A stretch of 64,000 nucleotides of DNA from Panaeolus papilionaceus (GCA_015501605.1 JADNRZ010000020.1:62001-126000), one strand, 5' to 3'. Numbered from the stretch's first letter, positions 34,034-47,201 are shown. Translations and numbers: made by a program. Notes: generated by a model from the sequence alone, not told the origin.

Positions 34034-35161
34034 CTACACGAAACTGAGAAAAGGGTTAGTGGTCTTCACAGCGATGCTCGTTGGAGTAAGAGCAGCAGAA
34101 ATCGCTTTAGATGTATCAGAGCAAAATCTATATTGTCAGAGTGAAAGCCGTACCAAACAGGACGATAAACACCCATGTACCCTCACGAACGACGAGCCTG
34201 ACCACAGGTACACGCCCGTACCCAACATTCCTTCTCGCATACCCACAGATCCAGACAATGACATGGGATATAACGAAACTAACACTGAACTCACATATCA
34301 TTCATCGAGAATATGTTGTTATCAATATAGTTAGCATAGACATAAAAAAATTTCAACTTACCCAACAACGAGGGTAAGTATTGGTTGGTGAATAATAATG
34401 TCGCAGACCCCATCGAATAATTGTTGCCGGTGCACCCACGTATCATGGGCGGTATAAGCTGCGACTCCATACGGAATGATTAATGGTACCAGCAGAAGAA
34501 ATACAAGTGAACTTTTCCGATACAATGCGTACACTGCTTGACCAACGAGACACCTCTTCCAGGTTAGCAAGCCTTGAGCGACACACAAAGTGAGGGGCTA
34601 TCTCACCTCGCAGGAAAAGGACGGCATCAAGAATTAAAGCCATCGTTACAGAGTCCGAAAACATGAGAAGGTACCACGTGGCACACTTTTGAGACGTTAT
34701 CCCAAATGTGGAGCGTCCGATGATCAAGTGAATCAAAAAATAATGACTCCTGAAGTCGTATAAAACTCATCAGTACAACAGATCTCGGTAAGAGGGTGAC
34801 TCACATTTTACCTGCGATCTCAAAGTATCGCGAGATAATGTACAACGTCTTGGATAGAGCGAAAGGGCGACTGCAAGAGGGTATAGCAGGGCGCCATGTT
34901 AGAACATATCTCTTGCAGTTGGCATACTGGCAGCGCACCCCCACATATGGCTGAATTCGAATCGACACGTATTCACATACTCGAGGAAAAGTAGACACAA
35001 GGGGATCACTAGCAGACGAAATTTAAATTCATTCAAATTACAGCACAAGTTCAACACGCACAGGACAAAATATGACGTATGTGAAAGTCGAACGAGGTGA
35101 TGACGAATTGTGCTGAATCCATCAGGGCATCAATTTGAAGCTGAGCGGCCTTGTTAGCCAT
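34034..35161 (-). CDS. DUF6533-type multi-pass membrane protein
   Basis: Seven exons: 35161-35062, 35008-34939, 34870-34805, 34749-34607, 34536-34362, 34284-34154, 34104-34034; 251 residues, all phases agree. The N-terminal third has the pattern of the basidiomycete DUF6533 domain: a hydrophobic helix (LIPLCLLFLEYVNT), then HMWGRPFALSKTLYIISRYF. Six to seven hydrophobic segments follow, including SLVFLLLVPLIIPYG and VSFVISHVIVWICG, with a VVRLVVREGTWVFIV stretch typical of the C-terminal part. Such proteins are expanded in mushroom genomes and their function is unknown; the fold recalls seven-helix receptors. The second-intron donor (GTGCGC) was chosen because it alone keeps the conserved frame. 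Confidence 0.72.
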
Positions 35162-35929
35162 TATCTGCGCATAGACAATTAAACGAGCGCACTGGATGGA
35201 GACTTACATACAGTCGGTTCTTTTAGCTGAGACGAATAGCCTAGAGTAGGCGGGATGTTTCAGAAGAACGTTGACATATCTTATAGAGAAAGCATATTTC
35301 AGGGAGAGCGTTCGTGGAACCCAGATGGAACATTCAATCATCAACGGGGGCCAGGGCTTGTCAGCATCGTCACCCTCAAAATCTCAGGCACAGGGGCCCA
35401 AACTAGGAGGACTCAAAAATATGCTGGTAGGACCCTGGGTATCTGCGTTTATATGAGGATAGGAAAGCTCGAGCCAGATTAATACACTTGTGTCCTGAAA
35501 AAGATGAGGAAACCTCCACCTTCACCAAACAGTTGAGTAGATAACATGACAAGCTTGGACACCTGTAAACACGTACTTGCCTCGTCCACGAGGAAATCAG
35601 ACTATCAGGCTAATTATGTCAATATTGGACAGCTGTCAGCGGGGTACCTAGCAACAGCCGACACGATGCACGAGATGTAACCGCACCCTGGTTACACAAT
35701 TGAGTCCAGTTGGTTAAATACGTGCCGACCAGCGTCATACACGACAATATGAATCTAAGCTGAGGTCTTTTGTGGGATGCCGCCAATTGATAACGCATTG
35801 AGGTCGTTTCAAACACCATTAGTAACCACGTTTCATTGAGCGATGATCCAAGCCTTAAGCCAACCACTACGTAGCACTATACCTCTCTCCAAAAATGCCC
35901 TCTACCTTCGCCTTGATTTCTATGATAGG
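35162..35929. other. intergenic
   Basis: No supported gene between two genes on the minus strand. It contains the promoter of the DUF6533-type gene at its left and the 3' flank of the monooxygenase at its right. Confidence 0.4.
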
Positions 35930-38184
35930 TTAAGTATGCCTCTTCTGCAACATTGACCAGAGAAACTGAAACTGACGCAATGCTACGTGACGAGAATGAA
36001 ATCTGCAAAAGGCCAGATTTCCGAGCATGGACCACAGGCCAGGTACGCCGACCTCACGCCACACTCCATTCAGTTCTCCTTCCTCGTCAAGTCCCCATAT
36101 CGGTTTCGATTTTGAAGCAACCTCGGCGCCTGCTAATCTTCGGATATGTTCCCTTGGATCGCCCAACCTAATTATACGTCGAATAAGTAATCACATTTTT
36201 AAAAAAAAGATAGACTGCGGCAACGCATACCCTGTGGCGAATATAACAATGTCAGCTTCCAGCTTACTTCCATCCTCAAATTTGATCCCGCGTTCTGTGA
36301 AGGACTCAATCTCGCTGGTGGACTTCAACTTGATCTTGCCTTCAACGATGAGTTGACTGCCCCCTGTATCTATAAAATTATATGGCGTGGATGTTGAGTT
36401 GAATGTCACAGAAATAGGAATTTACCAAGATAGTATCCCCCTGCCTTCGTCCGGGCCAAAAGCGACCCGCCGGTGCCCTTGATACCCAGATTGGTTTTGA
36501 AGCCGACTTTATGCAAACCCTCCAAAAGGTCCCTGATCGTCATATGGACATCAATGTTGAGTTGTTATAGCAGGGACACCCCTTACTTGTCTATTGTCCC
36601 CGCGATAAATCGGGTTCTCCTCGCGCTCAACTCCGTTACGATATGATATGGCCAAGACGCAGTGAGTCGATCGCAGGCGTCAGTCGATAGACCACCTTCC
36701 CAATACGTGCCTTTGAAGTTGACTTCCCATCCTTTGTTGCATGATACGATATACGTCGAGCTCGAGCCACGTTGAAACATCGTAACGTCAACTCCATGCT
36801 CATAATAGTCGACAGCGATGTCATGAGCTTGAAAACCAACCAGTAGGTTCAGATTCTCCATAAAAGTAGATTAGCCGTTTATTTACCGGAGGTGGCAGAC
36901 CCAACAACAACGACCTTCTTTCCGGTGTGGTCTTCGGCTTTCTTGTGATCCATCGAGTGAAGTATCTGTCCATTGAATATATCCTATAACTGAGTCAGTT
37001 GAACTTTCTCGTAGATGATGGAGAAATTGAACCATTCCCGGGTAATTGGGTGTGTTGGGAACCCCACTCCCGAAACCGGTGGCCAGAACGACATGTGGGA
37101 TCGTAATTTTCCTGTTTTCAGTCCTCTCCTCTCCGTTGCTGGTTTTCTTGCGCAAAATATTGACCGTCCATTTATTGGTCTCGGAAGACTGCTTCATAGA
37201 CGTGATCTTAGACGAAGTCCACACGTTGAGCTCCATAGTATCTGCGTAAAATTCTAGCCAATTGGCAAGCTTGAGAGCGGGTGTGTATACGGGCCAGTTC
37301 GGCGGAAAACTAAGGACGTGTCAAAGAAGGTGAAATTGATATAATGAAACTTACGGGAGGTAAGGCATATGATCAAACCCTGGTAATACTAGTCGCAACA
37401 TGTTGATGAGGAGAATGGAAAGATATTGCTCACAAACAGGATCGTGCAAACATAATGCCTCGTATCTATCCCTCCAATTATCGCCAACTCTTTCATTCTT
37501 CTCAACGATCAGCGCACTCACTCCCAGCGCCTTGAGTCTTGCCGCGACCACCAGCCCACCCTGTCCAGCCCCTATAATCAATACCTGCGGATCGTCATCC
37601 GCAAATTCCATCTCCCGAGCACGTGCGGCTTCCCACTTTCCGTGATTAGGTGCAAATGAACGAAGAGGACCTATCTTCTCCGGGAAACCCTTCAGCTCCT
37701 CAAGGTTCGTGTAGACGATATGTGCCTTCCACTCTCCGTTTGGCGTGGGCATAAGCCTCGTAATCGATGATGCATTGCCGACAGACGTTTGAAACGTGAA
37801 GGATAATGAGATCCACAGGATATCGGGGTATGGTCGTCCAATAGACACAGAGCTGGTGTCAAGCGTAAAGTGAGTTGGTTCGGTGATTACAAGTCGATCA
37901 GAGAGGAATTTTCCGATCTTATCCCTTCCTGAAAACGTTCTGAAGTCCCATGTAAACGCTAGCATGTCACGCCACCACGATTCGACCATCATCAAATCAA
38001 GTGTTGCGTCCACATTTTGATCGGTCATCGATTTAGCGAAAGAGGCAAGCCAGGTTCGTGCGATTCCCTGAGCGACATTGACAGTGAGATTAGCGGGGTC
38101 AATGACGCTCGATGTCGCGTCGACTCCGAGTCTGTCAAGTGTCGGGAATGGATGGTCTGGGTAGATGTCGTGGTTGAGGACCAT
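35930..38184 (-). CDS. FAD/NAD(P)-dependent flavin monooxygenase with NTF2-like N-terminus
   Basis: Eight exons: 38184-37434, 37379-37355, 37309-37033, 36983-36887, 36827-36587, 36532-36426, 36369-36225, 36167-35930; about 626 residues. Residues about 40-165 look like an NTF2-like domain (WWRDMLAFTWDFRTFSG). The FAD Rossmann motif is LIIGAGQGGL (residues 202-211). The second nucleotide-binding segment reads KKVVVVGSATSAHDIA, where the third glycine of GxGxxG is alanine. Near the C-terminus are IFATGY and KPIWGLDEEGELNGVWR, typical of fungal FMO/YUCCA-like oxidoreductases. A 54-nt intron (37380-37433) keeps the frame if retained, but splicing it restores the family HDPVWFDHMPYLP text. The last dozen residues are uncertain. 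Substrate unknown. Confidence 0.87.
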
Positions 38185-38438
38185 GATTGTAAAGTTCAGG
38201 ATTGAAAATCAGCGATAGGAATCCTTACTAATGGCACTCGGACTACATGAGTAAGCTTAGTGACCCTAAGAATAGAGGTTACATCGTGGAAGTACTATAT
38301 AAAGCGAATAGTGCGCGAGATCTCTTGCCGACAAGCCTCGCCAGTGGTGAGTCGTCATTGAGTGTTGAGATGCAGGATATGAGAACCAATGGAATGACTA
38401 ATACAAGGAATCTGATCTAGAAACTAAAACTCTCAATC

Positions 38439-39495
38439 CTAATCGACAACGACCCCCCTTCCACCTTCCTTGACCAACACAACTGCCCCATTAATGATCC
38501 ACGACAACGATATAATCGCGTAAACTAAAGCGGTCCAGTGCACGAACTCGGATGCCGTACGGGTTTGTTGAACGTAGATTGCCCAGAGAGACCAGCATAT
38601 CGCGACAGCAGCGGGGATGTCTGGGCCTCCCTTAACTGGCGACGCATAAGCAGCTGCTGTGGCATTGAGAAACATGCTTCATCATTGAGGTGAGCGGTAA
38701 TGATGTCAGAGTGGGATTGACAGTGAGTACGGATGGAGGAGTAACGAATGATATCAATGGATCACTCACAACGCGCAAAGGACGAATATCTTGGTCCAGA
38801 CGCCAGGGCTATGATCCAGCCTTTTCACTCCGAATGCATCAAATGCGGATATAACAAGCAGGACTGTCGTCCAGCCGTGGTACAAAGAGAATGGTAGGTG
38901 CACGAATAGTTCCTCAAAGAACGTTTGAGACGGGTGGTCTTTCTTGATGACAGTGTAAATGTGCTGCGCATTCAGCCTACTCATTAATACGGTTCATGGA
39001 ATGGTAAAGGAGGAATTACTTACTGTGACCTCTGCAGTGACGAAGCAGGCGAAAAGAAGGGCTAGATATCAAACATAGGCGACGTATCAGCCTAATGATG
39101 CATGTGTGTTGGAGTCGGATAACTCACCCCAATAGGTATGGTGCGTCGCCCAGAAAGTTGAATAGATAGCATTCAGGATCGCCAGGCATGAAAATCGCCA
39201 TGCAATCCCATCAACGATTATTTCCTTCCCCCTTGGGAAGAATTGGTAGATTAACGTTCCGAAGAGGAGAGAATGAATAACCGTCCTAAGTGAGAGGTTA
39301 GTAGCAATTCGTTGGCGAAGTGAAAGACACAAACCAGATAAGGAATGCCCAGGGTGCGGGGGTGACATAGGTCTCCTCGCCATAATAATCTGCATACGAA
39401 GATGATGCTACGGCGTGTACGGTTGACCCTAATAGAATGAAGTATACGAGGATGTTGACGAGTCTTACAAGTAGGTTGTGCCACGAGATTGACAT
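38439..39495 (-). CDS. multi-pass membrane protein of unknown function
   Basis: Five exons: 39495-39335, 39285-39128, 39061-39024, 38963-38770, 38676-38439; 262 residues. An in-frame ATG at 39546 would add 17 residues, but the start at 39495 puts a membrane segment right after MSISWHN as expected. Six to seven hydrophobic segments are present. The text APWAFLIW, YQFFPRGK, HLPFSLYHGWTTVLLVISAFDAFG (long match) and WSLWAIYVQQ recalls a conserved fungal membrane family that I remember only as uncharacterised. The 38-nt third exon and the acceptor at GCGCAG|CAC were chosen because they keep the phase. It lies 254 bp upstream of the monooxygenase start on the same strand. Confidence 0.7.
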
Positions 39496-39790
39496 GGTAG
39501 CGATAGAAGGCAGCTCAAACTCCCAAGTGCCTTTTAGTCGTTTCAAGAATGATATCAGCTGTCGGTAGTGGATAGCAAGAATACTTTAATGGATGCAGCC
39601 CGTCTGTCCATGCCAATAAGGTAATTTAGTGTACAAACTCATAAGCGTATAATATTCCATTCCATTTGAGTCGCCATCATAGGAAGGGCATCCTGCAGTA
39701 TCTGCATGTCGTGCATCGACTCAATCCTAATCACACCCCCAAACCTGCGCTCATGAGCATATTAGCTCCCTCTGATGGAGGGGGCCCCTC

Positions 39791-40288
39791 TCATTCTTCT
39801 CCATTCCTCCTCTTTTTCTCATTCGATCTCTTCAATATGGCGCCAAGCGACTTAATCCCTGCCACATCTGTTACAGACTTTGGCTTGGGAAAGATGGATT
39901 TCTTCACGGGTGTTGGTGGTGGACTAATGGTAACACGGGCTCGCTTCGCAGGACGCGGAGTCGTTGGGTAGGTCGACTTGATCTCCTTTTGTGTTATGGT
40001 TGGCACAACGAAGCCCGTAACTTCCTTTTCCCCTTTGTGGGGGTGTTCGGATGCTCGAGGGTAGGCGAACACCGTCGGTCTTTGAACAAATGGGCTCTAA
40101 AAGTCATGTAGTGAACTTGGTATGCTAGTCAAAACCCCCAAAATTATCAAACTTACGGTGTTGTCATTCATAGAGAATTCATGCGGGAATCCAGAGCGGG
40201 AGATGAGATTGCATCCATTAGTGATGAATTTGTGTTGCTTCGTAAAACGCGCTAAGGGAAAGCTCAGATGAGTATGGTGCCCTCTCAT
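39791..40288 (-). CDS. small basic proline-rich protein
   Basis: Two exons: 40288-40157 and 40096-39791, joined by a GTAAGT-TTTTAG intron in phase; 145 residues. A further upstream exon is possible because a GTATGT-CTTAG intron could overlap the chosen start. The C-terminal half is basic with KRARV and KKRR motifs and TPRPAKRARVTISPPPTPVK, which contains SP/TP sites for proline-directed kinases, so a nuclear, phosphoregulated protein is plausible. No domain recognised. An apparent open frame on the other strand is a shadow. Confidence 0.5.
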
Positions 40289-43119
40289 TGTTCATTGTTG
40301 GACATACTTTCGGTAGACTTTTCATGGGCCGAGCTGGCGCTGAGGCGGAAGGCGCGTTATCAGGCACATTACTTCAATGAATTGATTCAATTCGTGTGAA
40401 GGAGCTATCACAAAGCTTATTGTCCAACAATCAACACGCTTGGCGGGGGGCAGGTGGTGGTTGAAGGACAAGCTACAACGAGTTCGTGTTCACTTCGAAA
40501 TTGATTAAATACTGTCTGCATAGGGAAATTCTTGGACAATGACCGAACTATTGATCTTTCCATTGTTACGAGTCCTTTTTAGGACGAGTTCTTATACTGC
40601 GTTTTGCGGGGGTTCAGCGTCACGCAATTGATGGCTGATTATGTAACTTTCCCATCCCTTGCACTTTGTACATATGATCGTGTCTTGCTCATTCATCCTT
40701 TCTGCGTCGAGTTTTTGATGGCATCATTTATTTATTCTCATCCCTTACACTTTGCGTGTTCTCCTTCATTCAGCTTGTTCTTCAAAGTGTGCAACAATTT
40801 TGATGGCATCAATTCCTTTTTCCCATCTCATACATGCTGGCCTTGATCAGAGGTACAGTCGACTCTGTCATAACCGATAGGTCTCGGGAGTCACCAAAAG
40901 CTATCGGTTATGGGAGGTTATCGGTTATCACAGCGGGTTTTAGGCCTTGGAAGGCAATTTGGGAGTCACCAAAAGTTATCGGATATTAGAGGTTATCGGT
41001 TATGACAGCTATCGGTTATGACAGAGTCGACTGTATTCTGTGTCGGTTTGCTTCTTCAGCCCCTCCTCACCTTGTCATACCATTTCTCATCATATCTATG
41101 TAATTTCCCTACTCTTTTGTGTGTCTCTGGTTGTTATTTTCCTTCTTTATATGTTCAAATTAAGAAAAGCTTAAATTTGTTGGGTGTGTGACTGTGTGTC
41201 AAGCATATGCTTCTTTCATGCTTAGGATTTACTATCGATCATCCAATGTTATTAACAAGTTAGCGCTATCTCAAGGATAATCATGGTATTGGTATTTTGA
41301 AAACTATTGTGAGAACTACAGAAAGAATACAAGATTGCCTGTTCACAGTGCTGTGTTTGTAAATTTATATAAATATCTGTTATCCTCGGTCTGAGGAATC
41401 CCGAGTATGTCATTATATAATCGAAATATCGGACTTCCCATGATGTAAGAAATACATATGTAAGTCAGAATGAGTTGATGTAACATGATTGATTATATCA
41501 CAACACAGGTCAGGAGTACCGACAATGCCTTCCATGCAGATGCTGCCTGGACTCGTTTTGCCGTGCAAGAGCATCGGCCTGCTAGGCAAGTCCTTTTAAT
41601 CCCATCATCAGTTCTATATCCCAATGAGTGTGGTGCCCTGGACCCACGTCGAGGGCAATGACCCAGTAAGTCATTGCGTTGAATTTCAATTTATGTGAGT
41701 GGAGGGATGATGTTCGGCAAATGCCATAGATTTGGTCCGCCTGCTTTGGACAAACATGGGTAAGGTGAGAAACAAACATGAGTATACACTTCTGTTTCAC
41801 ATTTCACCACATCCGCCTTCATCGTTTTGCCTCCCACACTCTATGTAAACCCTCTGACAGTATTCAGAGCCCTGGATTTCTTACTTGCTGGCGATATATA
41901 TCTAGCTGGTAAATGGCATATTCCGAGGTCCTAGGATTTTTCGTCGTGGTTCAGCGTTGATTAACGTTGATTGTAGTGGATATGGGATGACGTGTCGGCT
42001 CAGGTCGGCTCATCGCAGAAACCGTCAGCACTTTCAACGATCTTGGAACTATTTTACTCTACTTTGAGTCGTGAGCTGATCGTGGGTGCGAAACATATGC
42101 GGACCTTGGCTAAAGCTCTATCATCTGGTGTACCCAGCATCTGACGATCTCATTCATCGTCAAAAGCTGCCATACCTCCACAAACGTGCTTTTTCCTGGC
42201 CTGCATATAGTTACGTGTCTCTGCGATGTGTGGAGACCTGGATATGCCTTATATTCGACTGGGTATACTGGAAATGAACCTAACCTGGAAGCGCGAGCAA
42301 TGCTCTTTGGACCGTCTGGATACCTTCGTTCTACATCACCGCCGATTCCCTACAGCAAACGTAACCCTCTAATTGACGTCGTCAAGTCGCCACCCCTCGC
42401 TGACTCGCATTGAACTCGCAACATGTATGTCTCGCACGTTGGTAAGCATCGGATTTTCAACCTCTTGACATTCATTGAGACTAATGATGTGTGGTATGCA
42501 GGTGTCATTGAAACGATCCCACAGATTTGGATGGCTATCACGATTGTAGGTGCTCTCTGTTTGGGTTAGAAGGAGGCCTAATCAGAACCGGAGTCTAGAA
42601 CTTCGTCACTCTTTCAGCTCTAGCAGCTATCAATGCCAGCGCGAAGTATACTCATTCATCTCTTTCTCACCTCATCCTAAGCTGGAACGCTACTCGCTCG
42701 TTTCATGTTTTTATCTCTTACCATCCTTCATTTTCACGACCGTGCCATCTCTCTTTCACCCATTCCGTTCTTTTCATATCGCGCGCATTTTTATGATGAG
42801 TAATCCCCCTTTTCATCTAAATTTGTTTTCAATTCAAGCTATGGTGCTGTCGTTGTTCTGAAATCCCAGATCTGGCTGGCTAAGTGACGTTCACTTGTTT
42901 CCTTCGGAGGATATCACCCGCTTTATGCATCTTCTTAACGTCTCCGGCTGTTTGCAATGCCGTGTCGTTTCTCACCTTCATTTTTTGTCCTACATCATAC
43001 CCCAGTTCTTCTGAATATACAATCGCGGAAATATGTTTCAACTCGAGAAATACGGACAAGATCAACCAACGGGACGAAATGAATTCACGACGGCGTCATG
43101 CGTCCTGAAAATAAGCCTG
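40289..43119. other. intergenic, contains a MITE
   Basis: No supported gene in 2.8 kb. It holds the MITE at 40856-41033. Short open frames near 42086-42860 have no splice or domain support. Confidence 0.4.
40856..41033. mobile_element. 178-bp MITE, TA-flanked (Tc1/mariner-type)
   Basis: Perfect 25-bp terminal inverted repeats starting CAGTCGACTCTGTCATAACC, flanked by TA on both sides (40854-40855 and 41034-41035). The inside contains two direct copies of a GGGAGTCACCAAAAG-TATCGG unit about 75 bp apart. There is no coding capacity. The CAGTCGACTC start and TA target are typical of Tc1/mariner/pogo-like elements, so this is a non-autonomous derivative. Confidence 0.92.
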
Positions 43120-44595
43120 TCATGTAGGCCTGGCATCGTCTTTCTTTTCTCGACGTTGAGAAGGACGTAATATTCGACGAAACAGGCCCGTTAAAGCGGG
43201 AAGACGAATCTGTTTGTTGGGAGGTGTCGCCTGCGAGCCAACATGAGCGTGTGGTTGAATTATTTCCTTTGGAGGAGTGGCTTCTTGCTCTTCCGAATTG
43301 GGTTTCTTGGGTGTCGGGGCACTGTCGTGTGCGTCACTGGCGAACGATGGAGAAGTATCACCGGACTCGTGTGGTGTACCCTGTTGCATGGCTGCGATCA
43401 GATTTTGGAGACGATCATGCGCAGCCTCATATCCAGCAGGAGGCGAGCTGAACATGGCGAGCTGACCCACAAATTTGTTGAATAAGGCGTGATTCTCCTC
43501 ATAGCACCTCTCCAGAATGGCTCTTAGCTCGGTATTGTTTTGGGCTTCGGGTTGAGCTAGCTCGTACTCGATGTTCCTTCTCTCCTGAATAGCGCCTTCA
43601 ATGCGTTGGTGGAGGTCTTCGTAGAGATTTGGTGATGACTTGGGCTGGTTGGAATTGAAAAAGAAGTCACGAAAGGTCGCAACTCCCAATATATCCAATG
43701 CTGAGCTCTGTGTGTTTGTAAACCGCCCTATATTGGCCTTTCCCTCGATGAATTCCTAATATACAGTCGTATTTAAGTATGTAGTCGATGCGATGCGAAA
43801 GGCGGAGATGAGATACCTTCAGAACGACGTCCCGTAGTTGCGCAAAATTGGATTCTGCACGCTGAGTGACGCGATCGTTGTGGAGGGTGTCCCACATAGT
43901 GGTTACGAACGTTATGCTATCAAAACCGCGGGGAGGATTGAGAAACTCCTTGATGAGTGCAATGGTCCTTCGTTTTGTACCAGCTAGTCGCGTTGCAGTA
44001 ATGGGAATGCAGTAAAAGATGTGATCGATGTCGGGCAAACTGTATAACGAATTAATTTGGGGTAAATAAGGGGATCAACGAAGACAGAAACGTACTTGTG
44101 TTGCTGAATCCAATCATTTACCATGCCGATAATCTCAATTTCAGATATCTTCGTGTCGGAAAATCCAGGCGTATCAAGTAGGTATACCGGATAGGTTGGG
44201 TGTTCCTTGGTGAAGACATTGCGAAGGTGGTATGCAGTTACGCCTTGGGTGTATCCAGCCAGTTGATCACTAGATATCGACAAGTTTTGTGATGTCCCCG
44301 CAAGTGCTTCGATAAACTGTCGTTTCCGTTATGAATATGATGGGATTAAGATGCTTCGTGGATTTAGATTTAAATACTGCACCTACGCTGCTTTTTCCAG
44401 CGCCGGTAGGGCCCATAACCCTTGAAATAGAACGTGATTAGGCTTCTTGGAACCTTGCTTGGCAAAGTACTATATCAAAGATTATACTCACAGGTAGCGG
44501 TATGATAATTCATTTAGTATCCCTGTAGTTACGCTTTCAACAGAAACGCTACCTGTAACATTTACACCTTTAGTTGTGGTGGCCGTATCTGCCAT
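43120..44595 (-). CDS. AIG1/GIMAP-like P-loop GTPase (locus G)
   Basis: Five exons: 44595-44492, 44420-44387, 44316-44096, 44039-43817, 43755-43120; 405 residues, no lesion. Walker A is GPTGAGKSS (residues 38-46) on a 34-nt microexon, G3 is DTPGFSD (94-100), and the G4-like segment is FVTTMWD with aspartate, unlike loci B and E. The C-terminal part has ERRNIEYELAQPEAQ and YEAAHDRLQNLIAAM, likely helical, then a disordered Pro/Ser/Thr-rich tail with a basic end (RRILRPSQRREKK). It is the only intact member of subfamily II here; loci C, D and F are its degenerate relatives. The start codon follows from the conserved exon-1 donor position. GTP binding is well supported by motifs; biological role unknown. 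Confidence 0.83.
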
Positions 44596-45466
44596 CTAAT
44601 GAGTAGTAGATGCTTGGATGGTTATTCCGTGATGGTCCGTTCAAGTGATATATGAGAGCCTGAGATGGTGGTCGTTGCTGTCAGAAACAGTCTTCCTAAG
44701 TTATTCCACTGCACACATTCCACGAGGCGAGGAATGTCAGCGGTGGGAGAGTTCAATGGTCAAATCTAATCTCACTCAAGGGGCAATGGCATCTCATCCA
44801 AATAAAGCCACACCTATGCATGTTGGATAAGGCAACAGAGGTCCACGTCACTATCTTACATATGCATATGTATCTGCTCGGCAGCAATCAGACGCGCAAG
44901 ACAAGCTAATCCGAGTGCCGGGCATTGTGTGACTCGCAACGTCTCTAGAGACCAGGGACGATAATTGGATGCTCGTCCCGGTTCATGTTCGTCCACAACA
45001 CGTAGTTATATCAATTGGGATGCTCTACCGCGAAGTCTAACTGTGTGATGGACGGACAATGTGATCTGTATTACGAATAGATGTCCTGCAGGACCTATCC
45101 AGTGCGTGGGCCGTTTCACGTTCCCTCTGGTATATTATAAGCCTTCCTACTAGGAAGGCTTACGAATAGGAAATGGAATGCCCACTTGAAGACGATGCCC
45201 AGATGCAATTTTTGGCAAATGAGGGAAATGAGAATATGTCGTCGGACTATCAGATGGTCGGAGTTTGCCTTCTGCGGCCCTTCGATAGCAAGCATGTATA
45301 GGCAAACGAGTATATTTTAGTAAACATGTTGGTACAGCAGTCAAAATGTAAAGGCATTTCGTAATGTAAATTAGCCCTTACAACAACCGCTCCACGATGG
45401 AGCAACATGCTGGAACCCTGCTGAAAATGAAAGGTAGAACTCATGCATAAATAAAAGTACCCACAT
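44596..45466. other. intergenic
   Basis: No gene seen. It contains the promoter of GTPase locus G and the 3' flank of the lectin gene. Confidence 0.4.
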
Positions 45467-45907
45467 CTATTCAATGCTAATATCACGAGCGAGATCGTGG
45501 CCATCACCCTGAGTGTATAGAACAGCGAAGTTCCTACCCTTGGCATTCTTGACATTATAAGTCGCAAGTTGCTTCTCGCGCATATACGCCCGAGGACCTT
45601 CGTTGTAATGTTGAGGGTTGATGACGGTGCCAGTTTCGTCGCCCTTGAGGTTGGTGACGATGTTGCACCAGTGTTTGTAGTTGTGGACACCGAGAGCGAC
45701 GATGAAGTTCTGGCCGCTGTCGCTAGCGAAGCGAATGGTACCAGAGGTGCCGCTGCCGCCCCTGGTGAGCACTTGCTTGTCATCGGATTGAGTCCAGGTG
45801 CCACCGTTGGCGTAGTTCCAAACGGTTTGTTCGACGACGTAGAAGAAGGCGGTGGGGTTGATTTGGAAGATACGAACAACGATCTTGTATGACACCCTGG
45901 GGTTCAT
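45467..45907 (-). CDS. fungal fruit-body lectin (ABL type)
   Basis: Single exon, 146 residues, close to the 142-143 typical of the Agaricus bisporus lectin family (fungal fruit body lectin, PF07367). Family text is visible throughout: SYKIVVRIFQ near the start, VVEQTVWNYANGGTW, GGSGTSGTIRF, GVHNYKHWCNIV, VINPQHYNEG and YNVKNAKGR. These cytosolic lectins fold as a two-sheet beta sandwich and bind the T-antigen disaccharide and N-acetylglucosamine; family members are described as defence proteins against fungus-feeding animals. There is no signal peptide, as expected. It lies head-to-head with a broken copy at 46631-47046. Confidence 0.93.
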   Translation of the reverse strand: MNPRVSYKIVVRIFQINPTAFFYVVEQTVWNYANGGTWTQSDDKQVLTRGGSGTSGTIRFASDSGQNFIVALGVHNYKHWCNIVTNLKGDETGTVINPQHYNEGPRAYMREKQLATYNVKNAKGRNFAVLYTQGDGHDLARDISIE

Positions 45908-47046
<1,139 letters not shown>

Positions 47047-47201
47047 AGTAAGCCTGGTGTCCTGTCATAAGTGTAGCAGCGACTCACCCCATCAATCGAT
47101 CATCATTCAGCCGTGCGATTCCAGAGATTCCGTCCACCTGTAACATAATGTCGAGTACAAAGATGTTGCGTCAAATAATCGAATTACTTACGAGTTCGTC
47201 A

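Noticed and set aside
39666..39971. Plus-strand open frame of 101 residues
   Set aside because: Shadow of the basic protein on the minus strand, which has a phase-consistent intron.
45250..45892. Overlapping open frames of 107 and 209 residues across the lectin gene
   Set aside because: They are shadows of the lectin coding sequence in other frames.
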